A stretch of DNA of 64,000 nucleotides from Mycobacterium gastri (GTDB lineage: Bacteria; Actinomycetota; Actinomycetes; Mycobacteriales; Mycobacteriaceae), in contig NZ_LQOX01000100.1 in assembly GCF_002102175.1 (NCBI RefSeq), positions 21,263-85,262 of the forward strand, written 5' to 3'. Positions 37,693-47,166 of the stretch are shown piece by piece; the first letter of the stretch is position 1; each line of letters opens with the position of its first letter. The position numbers and the translations under genes are program-made. The notes beneath the pieces were generated by a model. It did no database searches. It was not told where the DNA came from and was given only the letters and a program-made list of their open reading frames with translations.

Positions 37693-38060
37693 ACAGACCA
37701 ACAAGGTTGCCCGACGACCAGGCCGGCCTCGTGGTCGAGGTGTTCCGGATGCTCGCCGACGCCACCCGCGTGCAGATTCTGTGGTCCCTGGCGACCAACG
37801 AGATGTCGGTCAACGAGCTGGCCGAACACGTACGCAAGCCGGCGCCGTCGGTGTCCCAGCATCTGGCCAAGCTACGGATGGCGCGCCTGGTGCGCACCCG
37901 CCGCGACGGTACGACGATCTTCTACAGCCTGGAAAACGACCACGTGCGCCAACTCGTCATCGATGCCGTCTTCAACGCCGAACACGCCGGTCCCGGCGTG
38001 CCCCGCCACCACCGCGGCGAGGGACTGCAGGCAGTCGCTGGAACACCCGACGCTGGATAA
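37680..38060 (+). CDS. kmtR: KmtR, ArsR/SmtB nickel/cobalt-sensing repressor
   Basis: 126 residues, close to recalled M. tuberculosis KmtR (VVEVFRMLADATRVQ, MSVNELAEHV, KPAPSVSQHLAKLRMARLVR). His residues near the C-terminus (NAEHAGPGVPRHHRGEG) supply the metal ligands of KmtR. It represses metal efflux genes until Ni or Co binds. The histidine-rich peptide gene follows 43 bases later. Confidence 0.9.
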   Translation: MHANNRPTRLPDDQAGLVVEVFRMLADATRVQILWSLATNEMSVNELAEHVRKPAPSVSQHLAKLRMARLVRTRRDGTTIFYSLENDHVRQLVIDAVFNAEHAGPGVPRHHRGEGLQAVAGTPDAG

Positions 38061-38103
38061 CCGAATCCATCAGCCCCACAATGACATTGAGGAGATAAGA
38101 AAT

Positions 38104-38316
38104 ATGGTAGCCACCCACACCCATGACACGCCGCACACGCACGAACACCAGCACGGCGACATGATCCACAGCCACTCCCACACCAGCCACGAGCACGAGC
38201 ACGTCGCCCACGAGCACCCGCACTCACACGACGACGGGACCCAGCACACCCACGAGCACGTCCATCAGCGCGGCCTCGAAGGCGTTGAAGAGGTGCACAG
38301 CCACGCGCACAGCTGA
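38104..38316 (+). CDS. histidine-rich peptide, probable metal-binding protein
   Basis: 70 residues, over a third of them His, in HxH and HEH runs (THTHDTPHTHEHQHGD, SHSHTSHEHEHV, EVHSHAHS). GGAGATAAG before ATG 38104 acts as RBS. No signal peptide. It lies 43 bases behind kmtR on the same strand, so it is probably co-transcribed and serves as a Ni/Co/Zn buffer or chaperone. I do not recall an annotated counterpart at this place in M. tuberculosis. Confidence 0.75.
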   Translation: MVATHTHDTPHTHEHQHGDMIHSHSHTSHEHEHVAHEHPHSHDDGTQHTHEHVHQRGLEGVEEVHSHAHS

Positions 38317-38324
38317 GGCGCGGG

Positions 38325-39374
38325 TCAGACCTTGGGGCAGTAATGCGCGGGGTTGTCGCGCTCGTCCAGTGGCGGCAGGTTGCGCGCCGGAGTATGCACC
38401 AGCGGGGTGTCGGCCGGGATCCGTCCGCGGGCCCGGTCCCAGCCGGCCCGCGCCCGCGGGTGCTTCCGGTACCGGGGCGGCACGAAGGCGAAGACCAGAC
38501 GGACGAAGTCGCCGAAGCGCCGGTGTAGCCATTCGTCCCGGCGCGACCACTGGTAGCCCATCAGTTCGCGCACCGGCGCGTCGTAGAGGCCGACCGTGAG
38601 CCAGACGAAGAACGGCGCCAACAGCCTGCGCTGCAGGGCCCACAACGGGTCCGGGACCCATTGGGCGAAGGGGGGTTTGGGCAACTCGGTCAAATCCAGC
38701 ACGGCCCTCGCCGCAAAGTTGTTCTCCAGCACGTTGCGGCACATGTGGTCCCAGTAGACCTGAAATTCCTCCCAGGACGCCGGCACCGGCCGCATGCTCA
38801 TGCCGTACATCCGATACCACTGGACGTGTTCGTCGAAAAGCTGACGCTGCTGCGCCTCGGTCAGGCCGCCGCAGAACCGCTCGGCGACGTGCAGGGTCCC
38901 GACGAAGAACGTGGCATGCGCCCAATAGAAGACGTCCGGGTTCAATGCGTGGTAGCGGCGCCCCGCCGCGTCGACGCCCTTGATGTCCACGTGGTAGTCG
39001 CGCACCTCGGCGCCGGTGACCGGAGCCCGGTCGCCGTCGAAAACCACGCCGCCGATCGGGTACAACGACCGCAACAGCCGCGGCCAGCGTTCCCGAAAGA
39101 ACGTCGAGTGCTCCTCGACCGCCGCCCCCAGCTGGGGATGCATATTCTGCATGGACCCGGCCCACGGACCCTGCAGCATGCCGCGCCAGTCGCCAAAGTA
39201 TCGCCAGGTCAGCGAATCCGGGCCGAGCGGCACAGGTGGCGCGTCGTAACCCAGCGGTGAAACCGGGCAACCGGCGGCTACCGAGTCGTTCGGCGCCGCA
39301 CCGGCAGCGGCGCCCCTCGAGGGTTGCAGCTTAGCGCTGGTCAGCGGGCACGAAGCAGACGTATCTTGAGTCAC
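38325..39374 (-). CDS. oxygenase MpaB family protein (DUF2236; Rv0826 homologue)
   Basis: 349 residues from GTG 39374. DUF2236/latex-clearing-protein-like fold: WRYFGDWRGMLQGPWAGSM, NPDVFYWAHATFFVGTLHVA with the conserved His residues, and WYRMYGMSMRPVP. Related proteins are b-type haem oxygenases acting on lipids or polyisoprenoids. Divergent from the TetR gene, which is likely its regulator. Confidence 0.82.
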   Translation of the reverse strand: MTQDTSASCPLTSAKLQPSRGAAAGAAPNDSVAAGCPVSPLGYDAPPVPLGPDSLTWRYFGDWRGMLQGPWAGSMQNMHPQLGAAVEEHSTFFRERWPRLLRSLYPIGGVVFDGDRAPVTGAEVRDYHVDIKGVDAAGRRYHALNPDVFYWAHATFFVGTLHVAERFCGGLTEAQQRQLFDEHVQWYRMYGMSMRPVPASWEEFQVYWDHMCRNVLENNFAARAVLDLTELPKPPFAQWVPDPLWALQRRLLAPFFVWLTVGLYDAPVRELMGYQWSRRDEWLHRRFGDFVRLVFAFVPPRYRKHPRARAGWDRARGRIPADTPLVHTPARNLPPLDERDNPAHYCPKV

Positions 39375-39431
39375 TGGTGCTTTCCCGGTGGTTAGGGCGA
39401 CGTCAGCAATTCTGACTACACGCGTTGTCAC

Positions 39432-40091
39432 TTGAAGTTTAGGAGCGATGTGCAGGCCGGTCAAAAACGAGGCCGCTGGACCGGCGTCCCGCTGGAAGAT
39501 CGCCACGCCGTACGTCGGGAAAATCTGATCGCCGCCGGCGTGCAACTGCTCGGCGAGAAGGACGGGCCGGCGCTGACCGTCCGTGCGGTCTGCCGCAAGG
39601 CGGCTCTGACCGAGCGTTACTTCTATGAAAGCTTCACCGACCGTGAGCACTTCGTGCGCGCAGTGTACGACGACGTCTGCACCCGGGCCATGGCCACGCT
39701 CATGTCGGCCCATACCGCCCAGGAAGCGGTGGAGCGATTCGTCGCCCTGATGGTCGATGATCCGGTGCGCGGGCGGGTGCTGCTGTTGGCGCCGACGGTG
39801 GAACCGGTACTGACCCGCTCCGGCGCGGAGTGGATGCCCAACTTCATCGAGCTGCTGCAGCGAAAGCTCTCCCGCATTGTCGATCCGGTTGTGCAGAAAC
39901 TGGTCGCCACCAGCTTGATCGGCGCTCTGACCGGCCTGTTTACCGCGTACCTGAATGGCCAACTAGGGGCCACCCGCCAGCAATTCATCGACTACTGCGT
40001 CGACATGCTGCTCAATGCGGCGGCCAGCCATGTGCCGCACCGACTCGGCCACGAAGCCGGGCACCCCGCCGCGGCGCGGCCTCGCGAATGA
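39432..40091 (+). CDS. TetR family regulator (Rv0825c homologue)
   Basis: 219 residues (an alternative GTG at 39450 is possible). HTH in AGVQLLGEKDGPALTVRAVC then RKAALTERYFYESFTDREHF; the C-terminal domain is hydrophobic. It lies 57 bases from the divergent DUF2236 gene and 118 bases before desA1, so it may control either. Confidence 0.85.
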   Translation: MKFRSDVQAGQKRGRWTGVPLEDRHAVRRENLIAAGVQLLGEKDGPALTVRAVCRKAALTERYFYESFTDREHFVRAVYDDVCTRAMATLMSAHTAQEAVERFVALMVDDPVRGRVLLLAPTVEPVLTRSGAEWMPNFIELLQRKLSRIVDPVVQKLVATSLIGALTGLFTAYLNGQLGATRQQFIDYCVDMLLNAAASHVPHRLGHEAGHPAAARPRE

Positions 40092-40157
40092 CGTCGCCAC
40101 AGTCACAACAGTCACAATCGTGACTCACCGCGCGGCGGGCAAACTTGTTGATACCGG

Positions 40158-40197
40158 TCGACACAGATATATTGAGTGCAACCCATCGACACAGATA
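40158..40197. promoter_or_regulatory. 12-bp direct repeat in the desA1 leader
   Basis: TCGACACAGATA occurs at 40158-40169 and again at 40186-40197, 28 bases apart, the second only 13 bases before the desA1 start. This spacing suits a pair of regulator or RNA-level sites in front of a tightly controlled mycolate gene. Which factor uses it is unknown. Confidence 0.4.
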
Positions 40198-40209
40198 ACC
40201 GGAGGGACT

Positions 40210-41226
40210 ATGTCAGCCCAGCTGACCGACTTACAGCTGCTGCACGAACTCGAACCGGTCGTCGAGCAATACTTGAACCGGCACCTGTCCATGCATAAAG
40301 CCTGGAACCCGCACGACTACATCCCGTGGTCGGACGGGAAGAATTTCTATGCCCTCGGCGGCCAGGACTGGGACCCCGATGAGAGCAAGCTTTCCGACGT
40401 CGCCCAGGTGGCTATGGTTCAGAACCTGGTCACCGAGGACAATCTGCCGTCCTACCACCGCGAGATCGCGATGAACATGGGCATGGACGGCGCCTGGGGA
40501 CAGTGGGTCAACCGCTGGACCGCCGAGGAGAACCGGCACGGTATCGCGCTGCGCGACTACCTGGTAGTGACCCGATCGGTCGACCCCGTGGAGCTGGAGA
40601 AGCTTCGCCTTGAGGTGGTCAACCGGGGCTTCAGCCCGGGCCAGAACCACCAGGGCGAGTATTTCGCCGAGAGCGTCACCGACTCCGTCATCTACGTGAG
40701 TTTCCAGGAGCTGGCAACCCGGGTTTCGCATCGCAATACCGGTAAGGCCTGCAACGACCCGGTGGCCGACCAGCTGATGGCCAGGATCTCCGCCGATGAG
40801 AACCTGCACATGATCTTCTATCGCGACGTCAGCGAGGCAGCGTTTGACCTGGCGCCCAACCAGGCGATGAAGTCGCTGCACCTGATTCTGCGGCACTTCA
40901 AAATGCCCGGCTTCCTGGTGCCCGAGTTCCGCCGCAAGGCCGTCATCATCGCCGTCGGCGGCGTCTACGACATTCGCATTCACCTCGACGAGGTGGTCAA
41001 GCCGGTGCTGAAGAAATGGCGCATCTTCGAGCGGGACGACTTCACCGGCGAGGCCGCCCGGATGCGCGACGACCTCGCCAAGCTGATGGAAGAGCTCGAG
41101 GCGGAGTGCGACAAGTTCGAGGCGTCCAAGCAGCGCTACCTCGCGCGCCAGGCCCGCATGGATGAGCGCATCACCGCCAGGAAGGTGCTCACCACCAAGG
41201 GCACGCTGAAGATGACCGGGCGGTAG
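40210..41226 (+). CDS. desA1: DesA1, acyl-ACP desaturase
   Basis: 338 residues, equal to M. tuberculosis DesA1. Ferritin-like di-iron site: EENRHGIALRDYL and DENLHMIFYRD are the two ExxH helices, with further Glu ligands in TEDNLPSYHREI. The enzyme introduces the double bond in the mero-chain of mycolic acids. Strong RBS GGAGGG. Followed after six bases by the Dus gene. Confidence 0.95.
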   Translation: MSAQLTDLQLLHELEPVVEQYLNRHLSMHKAWNPHDYIPWSDGKNFYALGGQDWDPDESKLSDVAQVAMVQNLVTEDNLPSYHREIAMNMGMDGAWGQWVNRWTAEENRHGIALRDYLVVTRSVDPVELEKLRLEVVNRGFSPGQNHQGEYFAESVTDSVIYVSFQELATRVSHRNTGKACNDPVADQLMARISADENLHMIFYRDVSEAAFDLAPNQAMKSLHLILRHFKMPGFLVPEFRRKAVIIAVGGVYDIRIHLDEVVKPVLKKWRIFERDDFTGEAARMRDDLAKLMEELEAECDKFEASKQRYLARQARMDERITARKVLTTKGTLKMTGR

Positions 41227-41232
41227 CGGCCA

Positions 41233-42423
41233 TTGCGCATCGGCTCGATCGAGCTTGCCAGCCCGGTTGTGCTGGCGCCGATGGCCGGTGTGACGAACGT
41301 TGCGTTCCGCACCCTGTGCCGTGACTTCGGTTCGATGCGTAGCGACCCGCTGCGTGCGGCTCCGCCGCCCTTGCGATCGCCACGAGAACGGTCGAGGGTC
41401 GGCACGATCAGTGGACTCTACGTCTGCGAAATGGTGACCGCCCGCGCGCTGGTAGAACGGCATCCGGTCACCATGCACATGACGACATTCGCCCCGGACG
41501 AATCGCCCCGCTCGCTGCAGCTGTACACCGTCGACCCGGACACCACCTACGCGGCCGCGCGGATGATCGCCAACGAAGGCCTGGCCGACCACATTGATAT
41601 GAATTTCGGCTGCCCGGTACCCAAGGTGACCAAGCGCGGCGGCGGCGCGGCCCTGCCGTTCAAGCGACGGCTGTTCGGCCGAATCGTCGCTGCGGCCGTG
41701 CGCGCCACCGAGGACACCGGGATACCCGTGACCGTCAAGTTCCGGATCGGCATCGACGACGCCCACCCCACCCATCTTGACGCCGGCCGCATCGCGGAAG
41801 CCGAAGGCGCCGCCGCGGTCGCCCTGCACGCCCGGACGGCCGCGCAACGTTACTCCGGAACCGCAGACTGGGACCAGATCACCCGGCTCAAGCAGCAGGT
41901 CACGACCATTCCGGTGCTGGGCAACGGGGACATCTACGACGCCAGCGACGCGCTGGCCATGATGGCTAGCACCGGGTGTGACGGCGTGGTGATCGGCCGC
42001 GGTTGCCTGGGCCGGCCGTGGCTGTTCGCCGAGTTGTCGGCCGCCTTTACCGGTCGCCCGACCCCGGCCCCGCCCACGCTGGGTGAGGTCGCCGACGTCA
42101 TCCGCCGGCACGGCGCGCTACTGGCGGCACACTTCGGTGAGGACAAGGGCATGCGCGATATCCGTAAGCACATCGCCTGGTACCTGCATGGGTTCCCGGC
42201 CAGATCAGACATCCGGCGAGCGTTGGCGCTGGTCAAAACCTTGAGCGAACTCGACGACCTGCTGAACCGGTTGGACGGCAGTGTCCCGTTCCCGAGTGCC
42301 GGCAACGGCCCGCGGGGCCGGCAGGGCTCACCCGCCCGGGTGGCCCTTCCCGACGGTTGGCTGGACGACGCCGACGACTGCCGAGTGCCCGACGGAGCCG
42401 ACGTCATGCATTCTGGTGGTTGA
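41233..42423 (+). CDS. dus: tRNA-dihydrouridine synthase (Rv0823c homologue) with an in-frame repeat insertion
   Basis: 396 residues. FMN TIM barrel: VVLAPMAGVTNVAFRTLC, HIDMNFGCPVPKVTKRGGGA (catalytic Cys), HARTAAQRYSG and GNGDIYDASDA. Reduces uridines in the tRNA D loop. Compared with the remembered M. tuberculosis protein, about 20 residues are inserted between CRDFG and VGTISGLYVCEM; the extra codons are a copy of a repeat also found at 61.4 kb. The frame stays open. TTG start six bases after desA1, so it is in that operon. Confidence 0.9.
   Translation: MRIGSIELASPVVLAPMAGVTNVAFRTLCRDFGSMRSDPLRAAPPPLRSPRERSRVGTISGLYVCEMVTARALVERHPVTMHMTTFAPDESPRSLQLYTVDPDTTYAAARMIANEGLADHIDMNFGCPVPKVTKRGGGAALPFKRRLFGRIVAAAVRATEDTGIPVTVKFRIGIDDAHPTHLDAGRIAEAEGAAAVALHARTAAQRYSGTADWDQITRLKQQVTTIPVLGNGDIYDASDALAMMASTGCDGVVIGRGCLGRPWLFAELSAAFTGRPTPAPPTLGEVADVIRRHGALLAAHFGEDKGMRDIRKHIAWYLHGFPARSDIRRALALVKTLSELDDLLNRLDGSVPFPSAGNGPRGRQGSPARVALPDGWLDDADDCRVPDGADVMHSGG
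41339..41383 (-). repeat. dispersed repeat copy inside the dus gene
   Basis: The reverse complement (GTGGCGATCGCAAGGGCGGC and following) matches the tandem units at 61414-61565 over about 45 bases with a few changes. Here it is translated as part of the Dus protein (RSDPLRAAPPPLRSP). Confidence 0.75.
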
Positions 42424-42575
42424 ACCGAAACTCTTCCGAGATCGCGTCCGCGACCACAAGTCAGTACGATGTGGGCTTTATGCATGGCGCGGCGCCAATC
42501 GACTCGGCGCTGCGCCGATGTGTGCGCACGGACAACCCTGATGTCCGGATCATATTTTTCGGAGGCCGATAGGAC

Positions 42576-44738
42576 ATGAGTGACGGCGACAAAGACGCCA
42601 CTCCTGACCTTCGGCGCGTGTCCGGCTCCCGCAACGACGCCCAACGGGTCACCCTAAACCCGCCCGCGACACCAGGCGCCGCGCCGTGGGAGCGGTTCTT
42701 CGCGCCGCCGCCCGAGGACAGCTTGCTCCGCTGGTCGGGGGTGTCATCCGACGCTGCGCGCGGACATCACGGCCCGGACCACGCAGAGCCCGCACAGGTC
42801 GGCTGTCACGTCAATGGCGGAGTCAGCGTCGCCGACCTGATCGCCAAACTCGGCGCACCTGCGCCCGCCCGTCCGACTCATCGCCACGGTGCGCCGGACC
42901 CCGATCCCATCGCGGAGCCATCGGAACCATCACAGATGGACGTGGAGGTCGCCGACGACGACGCGGACCAGCTGGACACCCAGGTCATCCCCACTCCGGC
43001 CTACTCATCAGAACTTCTCTCCGAGCTGCCCGACCTCGGGTCGGCCGGCTTCGCACCGGAAACTTCCCCAGCCGAGCCGCCCGAGGGTGAATCGGCCGGG
43101 TCGGCGCGGGCGCCTGTCGTCAAGCGCTCAAAGACCCCGAAACGCCGGCAGAACCGAGCGACGAAACCGCGTTCGCGCCGGCGCCCGGTGCTGCTGGCCG
43201 GGCGGTCACTGGCGGCCATGTTCGCCGTCCTGGCGCTGGTCCTGACCGGCGGGGCGTGGCAGTGGAGCGCATCCAAAAACGAGCGGCTGAACACGGTAAG
43301 CGCGCTCGACCCGAACTCCGGAGACATCGTCGACCCCAATGGGCAGTACGGCGACGAAAACTTCCTGATCGTCGGCATGGACTCGCGCGCCGGCGCGAAT
43401 TCCGAGATCGGCGCCGGTGACACCGAGGACGCCGGCGGTGCCCGGTCGGACACCGTGATGCTGGTCAACATCCCGGCGAACCGGAAGCGAGTGGTGGCGG
43501 TGTCGTTTCCCCGCGACCTGGCGATCACCCCCATCCAGTGCGAGGCATGGAACCCCGACACCGGCAAGTACGGGCCCATCTACGACGAGAAGAAGGGGAC
43601 ATGGGGTTCCCGGATGGTCTACACCGAGACGAAGCTGAACTCGGCGTTTTCTTTTGGCGGCCCGAAGTGCCTGGTGAAGGTCATCCAGAAGCTGTCCGGC
43701 CTGAGCATCAACCGCTTCATCGCCATCGACTTCGTCGGTTTCGCGCGGATGGTCGAAGCCCTCGGCGGCGTCGAGGTGTGCAGCACCACTGCGCTGCACG
43801 ACTACGAATTGGGCACGGTGCTCGAACACGCCGGACGTCAGGTCATCGACGGGCCGACCGCCCTGAACTACGTGCGAGCCCGCCAAGTCACCACCGAGAG
43901 CAACGGCGACTACGGTCGCATCAAACGTCAGCAATTGTTCTTGTCGTCGCTGCTGCGTTCGCTGATCTCCGAGGACACATTGATGAACCTCAACAAGCTC
44001 AACAACGTCGTCAACATGTTCATCGGCAACAGCTACGTCGACAACGTCAAGACCAAAGACCTAGTGCAGCTGGGCCAGTCGTTGCAGCACATGGCGGCCG
44101 GCCACGTCACGTTCGTCACCGTGCCCACCGGCGTGACGGACCAGAACGGCGACGAGCCGCCACGGACGGCCGACATGAAAGCGCTGTTCGCCGCCGTCAT
44201 CAACGACGATCCGCTGCCCCTGGAGAACGACCACAACGCGCAGACACTGGGGAACTCGCCGACGACGGCGCCGACCACGACGAAGAAGTCGCCCCCGCCC
44301 AACACCACCGGCGAAGTCCAGCGCGAACAGGTGATCACCACGTCGCCGCAAGAAATCACGGTGCAGGTCTCCAACGGCACCACCACCGCCGGCCTGGCCA
44401 CCACCGCAGCCAACCAGCTCAAGCGAAACGGCTTCAACGTGATGACACCGGACGACTACCCGAGTTCGTTGAGGGCCACCACGGTGTTCTTTTCCCCGGG
44501 CAATGAGCAGGCTGCGGCAACCGTGGCCGCGGCTTTCGGCAATTCAAAAGTCGAGCGGGTCACCGGGATCGGTCACGTGGTTCAGGTAGTCCTCGGCCCG
44601 GATTTCAGTTCGGTGTCCACCCCGCCGCCCAGCGGCTCGTCGGTCAGCGTGCAGATCAGCCGCAACACCAGCGCCCCGCCGACCAAGCTGCCCGAGGATC
44701 TGACGGTGACCAACGCTGCCGACACCACCTGCGAGTAA
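42576..44738 (+). CDS. LytR-CpsA-Psr (LCP) family cell-wall ligase (Rv0822c homologue)
   Basis: 720 residues: a long Pro/acidic cytoplasmic part (1-200), one membrane helix (about 208-230, [19 protein letters not shown]), the LCP domain with [25 protein letters not shown] and [20 protein letters not shown] (catalytic Arg/Asp), and a C-terminal LytR_C domain ([19 protein letters not shown]). LCP proteins attach arabinogalactan or related polymers to peptidoglycan. Start preceded by GGAGG. Confidence 0.92.
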   Translation: MSDGDKDATPDLRRVSGSRNDAQRVTLNPPATPGAAPWERFFAPPPEDSLLRWSGVSSDAARGHHGPDHAEPAQVGCHVNGGVSVADLIAKLGAPAPARPTHRHGAPDPDPIAEPSEPSQMDVEVADDDADQLDTQVIPTPAYSSELLSELPDLGSAGFAPETSPAEPPEGESAGSARAPVVKRSKTPKRRQNRATKPRSRRRPVLLAGRSLAAMFAVLALVLTGGAWQWSASKNERLNTVSALDPNSGDIVDPNGQYGDENFLIVGMDSRAGANSEIGAGDTEDAGGARSDTVMLVNIPANRKRVVAVSFPRDLAITPIQCEAWNPDTGKYGPIYDEKKGTWGSRMVYTETKLNSAFSFGGPKCLVKVIQKLSGLSINRFIAIDFVGFARMVEALGGVEVCSTTALHDYELGTVLEHAGRQVIDGPTALNYVRARQVTTESNGDYGRIKRQQLFLSSLLRSLISEDTLMNLNKLNNVVNMFIGNSYVDNVKTKDLVQLGQSLQHMAAGHVTFVTVPTGVTDQNGDEPPRTADMKALFAAVINDDPLPLENDHNAQTLGNSPTTAPTTTKKSPPPNTTGEVQREQVITTSPQEITVQVSNGTTTAGLATTAANQLKRNGFNVMTPDDYPSSLRATTVFFSPGNEQAAATVAAAFGNSKVERVTGIGHVVQVVLGPDFSSVSTPPPSGSSVSVQISRNTSAPPTKLPEDLTVTNAADTTCE

Positions 44739-44782
44739 GCGCTTCACGGCGTATCCGGCATCGAGAACGTAGGCTTTACCAC

Positions 44783-45451
44783 ATGCGAACCGCTTACCAC
44801 GAGCAACTCTCGGAATTGTCCGAGCGGCTCGGTGAGATGTGCGGGCTGGCAGGCATCGCCATGGAGCGGGCAACCCAGGCCTTGCTGCAGGCCGATCTGG
44901 TGTTGGCCGAACAGGTGATCTCCGGCCACGAAAAGATCGCAACGCTGAGCGCCCGGGCCGAGGAAAGCGCGTTCGTCCTGCTGGCCCTGCAGGCCCCGGT
45001 CGCCGGTGATCTCCGGGCGATCGTGAGCGCGATCCAGATGGTGGCCGATATCGACCGGATGGGCGCACTTGCCCTGCACGTCGCCAAGATCGCCCGTCGG
45101 CGGCATCCGCAGCATGCGTTACCCGAAGAGGTCAAGGGGTATTTTGCCGAAATGGGCAGAGTCGCAGTTGAATTGGGCAACAGCGCGCAGGAGGTCGTGT
45201 TGTCCCGCGATCCGGAGAAAGCGGCCCGGATCCGCGAAGAAGATGACGCGATGGACGATCTGCACCGGCACTTGTTCAGCGTGCTGATGGACCGGGAATG
45301 GAAGCACGGCGTGGCAGCGGCGGTCGACGTGACGCTGCTGGGCCGCTTCTACGAACGCTTCGCCGACCACGCCGTCGAAGTGGCACGACGCGTGATCTTC
45401 CAGGCAACCGGCAAGTTCCCCGAAGACGAGACGACGCCACACGCGCGGTAA
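44783..45451 (+). CDS. phoY2: PhoU-type phosphate signalling regulator (PhoY2)
   Basis: 222 residues with two PhoU three-helix repeats; [20 protein letters not shown] and the second-repeat [14 protein letters not shown] carry the E(D)xxxD metal-cluster motifs. PhoU links the Pst transporter to the SenX3-RegX3 two-component system and, in mycobacteria, to persister formation. Convergent with pstB, 10 bases apart. Confidence 0.95.
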   Translation: MRTAYHEQLSELSERLGEMCGLAGIAMERATQALLQADLVLAEQVISGHEKIATLSARAEESAFVLLALQAPVAGDLRAIVSAIQMVADIDRMGALALHVAKIARRRHPQHALPEEVKGYFAEMGRVAVELGNSAQEVVLSRDPEKAARIREEDDAMDDLHRHLFSVLMDREWKHGVAAAVDVTLLGRFYERFADHAVEVARRVIFQATGKFPEDETTPHAR

Positions 45452-45461
45452 TTCGTCCGCG

Positions 45462-46238
45462 CTAGCCGAATCGGCCGGAGATGTAGTCCTCGGTGGATTT
45501 CTGGCTCGGGTTGGAGAAGATCTTCTCGGTGTCATCGATCTCGATGAGGCGGCCCGGCTTGCCTACGGCCTCCAGATTGAAGAACGCCGTCTGATCGCTC
45601 ACCCGGGCGGCCTGCTGCATGTTGTGCGTGACGATGACGATCGTGTAGTCCTGCTTCAATTCACTGATCAAATCTTCGATCGCCATCGTGGAGATCGGAT
45701 CCAGCGCCGAGCATGGCTCATCCATCAGCAACACGTCGGGCTGCACCGCGATGGCCCGCGCAATACACAACCGCTGTTGCTGCCCACCGGATAATCCGCC
45801 CCCGGGTTTATCCAGCCGCTCTTTGACCTCATCCCATAAGTTGGCGCCGCGCAGCGAATATTCGGCGGTTTCGTCGAGCACCTTGCGGTTGCGCACACCC
45901 TGCAACTTCAGACCAGCGACCACGTTGTCGCGAATCGACATCGCGGGGAACGGGTTGGGCCGCTGGAAAACCATCCCGATCGCCCGCCGCACCCCGACCG
46001 GGTCGATGCCCGGCCCGTAGATGTTTTCGTCGTCGAGCAACACGGTGCCCTCGACGCGCCCGCCGGGGACCACCTCGTGCATCCGATTCAGCGTGCGCAG
46101 CACCGTGGTTTTGCCGCACCCCGACGGGCCGATGAATGCGGTCACGCTGCGAGGCAGAATCGACAAGGACACATCGGCGACGGCCTGAAACGATCCGTAG
46201 TAGATGTTGACATCCTTGAGGTCCAACCGCTTGGCCAC
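45462..46238 (-). CDS. pstB: PstB, phosphate ABC transporter ATPase (PhoT)
   Basis: 258 residues. Walker [11 protein letters not shown] loop, signature [15 protein letters not shown], Walker [15 protein letters not shown] loop VTHNMQQA. Last gene of the pstS-pstC-pstA-pstB operon on the minus strand. Powers high-affinity phosphate uptake. Confidence 0.97.
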   Translation of the reverse strand: MAKRLDLKDVNIYYGSFQAVADVSLSILPRSVTAFIGPSGCGKTTVLRTLNRMHEVVPGGRVEGTVLLDDENIYGPGIDPVGVRRAIGMVFQRPNPFPAMSIRDNVVAGLKLQGVRNRKVLDETAEYSLRGANLWDEVKERLDKPGGGLSGGQQQRLCIARAIAVQPDVLLMDEPCSALDPISTMAIEDLISELKQDYTIVIVTHNMQQAARVSDQTAFFNLEAVGKPGRLIEIDDTEKIFSNPSQKSTEDYISGRFG

Positions 46239-46251
46239 TGAGTGCTCCTGC

Positions 46252-47166
46252 CTACGACTTCTTGGGGACGAGGATGGCGGCGACCACCCTGGCGCCGATA
46301 TTGATCATCGCGATCAGCAACATCAGCGTCAGCGCGGCGCCCCACAGCCGCTCTGTGGGGACCGGGCTGATGCCGGCGCCTGTCGTCACCTGGTCATACA
46401 TCATGCCCGGCAGCGACCCCATGAACCCGCTGAATATGTTGAAGTTCATTATCTGTGCATAACTGACCAGGATCAGCAGCGGCGCCGTCTCGCCCATCAC
46501 CCTGGCCAAGGCCAGCAGGATGCCGGTCACGATGCCCGACAACCCGGTCGGGATCACGATCTTGGCGATGGTCTTCCACTTGGGCGCTCCCAGCGCGTAA
46601 CTGGCCTCACGCAGATCTACCGGGACGATGCGCAGCATCTCTTCGGTCGACCGCACGATCACCGGCAGCATCAACAACACCAGCGCCAGTGACACCGCGA
46701 GCTGGGAGCGGGGCAAGCCCAGGACCGCGACCCACAGCGCATAGATGAACAGGGCCGCCACGATCGACGGCACGCCGGTCAGGATGTCCACCATGAAGGA
46801 GACCACCCTGCGCAGCGCGCTGGCGCCGCCGTATTCGACCAGATAGATGGCCACCAGGACCCCGATCGGTATGGATATCGCCGCACACACCAGACCCTGC
46901 AACACCGTGCCGACGATCGCATGGCAGGCACCACCGCCGACTTTCAACGACGTCATCCCGGCCTGTGAATGCGTCCACCAGGTGCTCGACATGACTGTCC
47001 GGAGGCCGTTGACCAGCACCGAGCACAGTACCCACGCCAAGGGCGTCAACGCGATCGCCATCGACAGCGTCACCAGCACGGCGGCCACGTTGTTGGTGAC
47101 TCGACGGTGCCGGGCAAGCGCGGGCAATGCGCGCGCTTTGACGGGCCGGTCCAGCATCGAGGTCAT
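46252..47166 (-). CDS. pstA: PstA, phosphate ABC transporter permease
   Basis: 304 residues, six membrane helices, with the cytoplasmic coupling loop [23 protein letters not shown] 47166 overlaps the pstC stop. The reading continues open far upstream in the pstC region, but that is the wrong frame. Confidence 0.95.
   Translation of the reverse strand: MTSMLDRPVKARALPALARHRRVTNNVAAVLVTLSMAIALTPLAWVLCSVLVNGLRTVMSSTWWTHSQAGMTSLKVGGGACHAIVGTVLQGLVCAAISIPIGVLVAIYLVEYGGASALRRVVSFMVDILTGVPSIVAALFIYALWVAVLGLPRSQLAVSLALVLLMLPVIVRSTEEMLRIVPVDLREASYALGAPKWKTIAKIVIPTGLSGIVTGILLALARVMGETAPLLILVSYAQIMNFNIFSGFMGSLPGMMYDQVTTGAGISPVPTERLWGAALTLMLLIAMINIGARVVAAILVPKKS

Noticed and set aside
38325..39962. Long frame extending the DUF2236 gene over the TetR gene
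   Set aside because: The extra N-terminal part is antisense to a TetR gene with a clear HTH; GTG 39374 gives the family-like protein.
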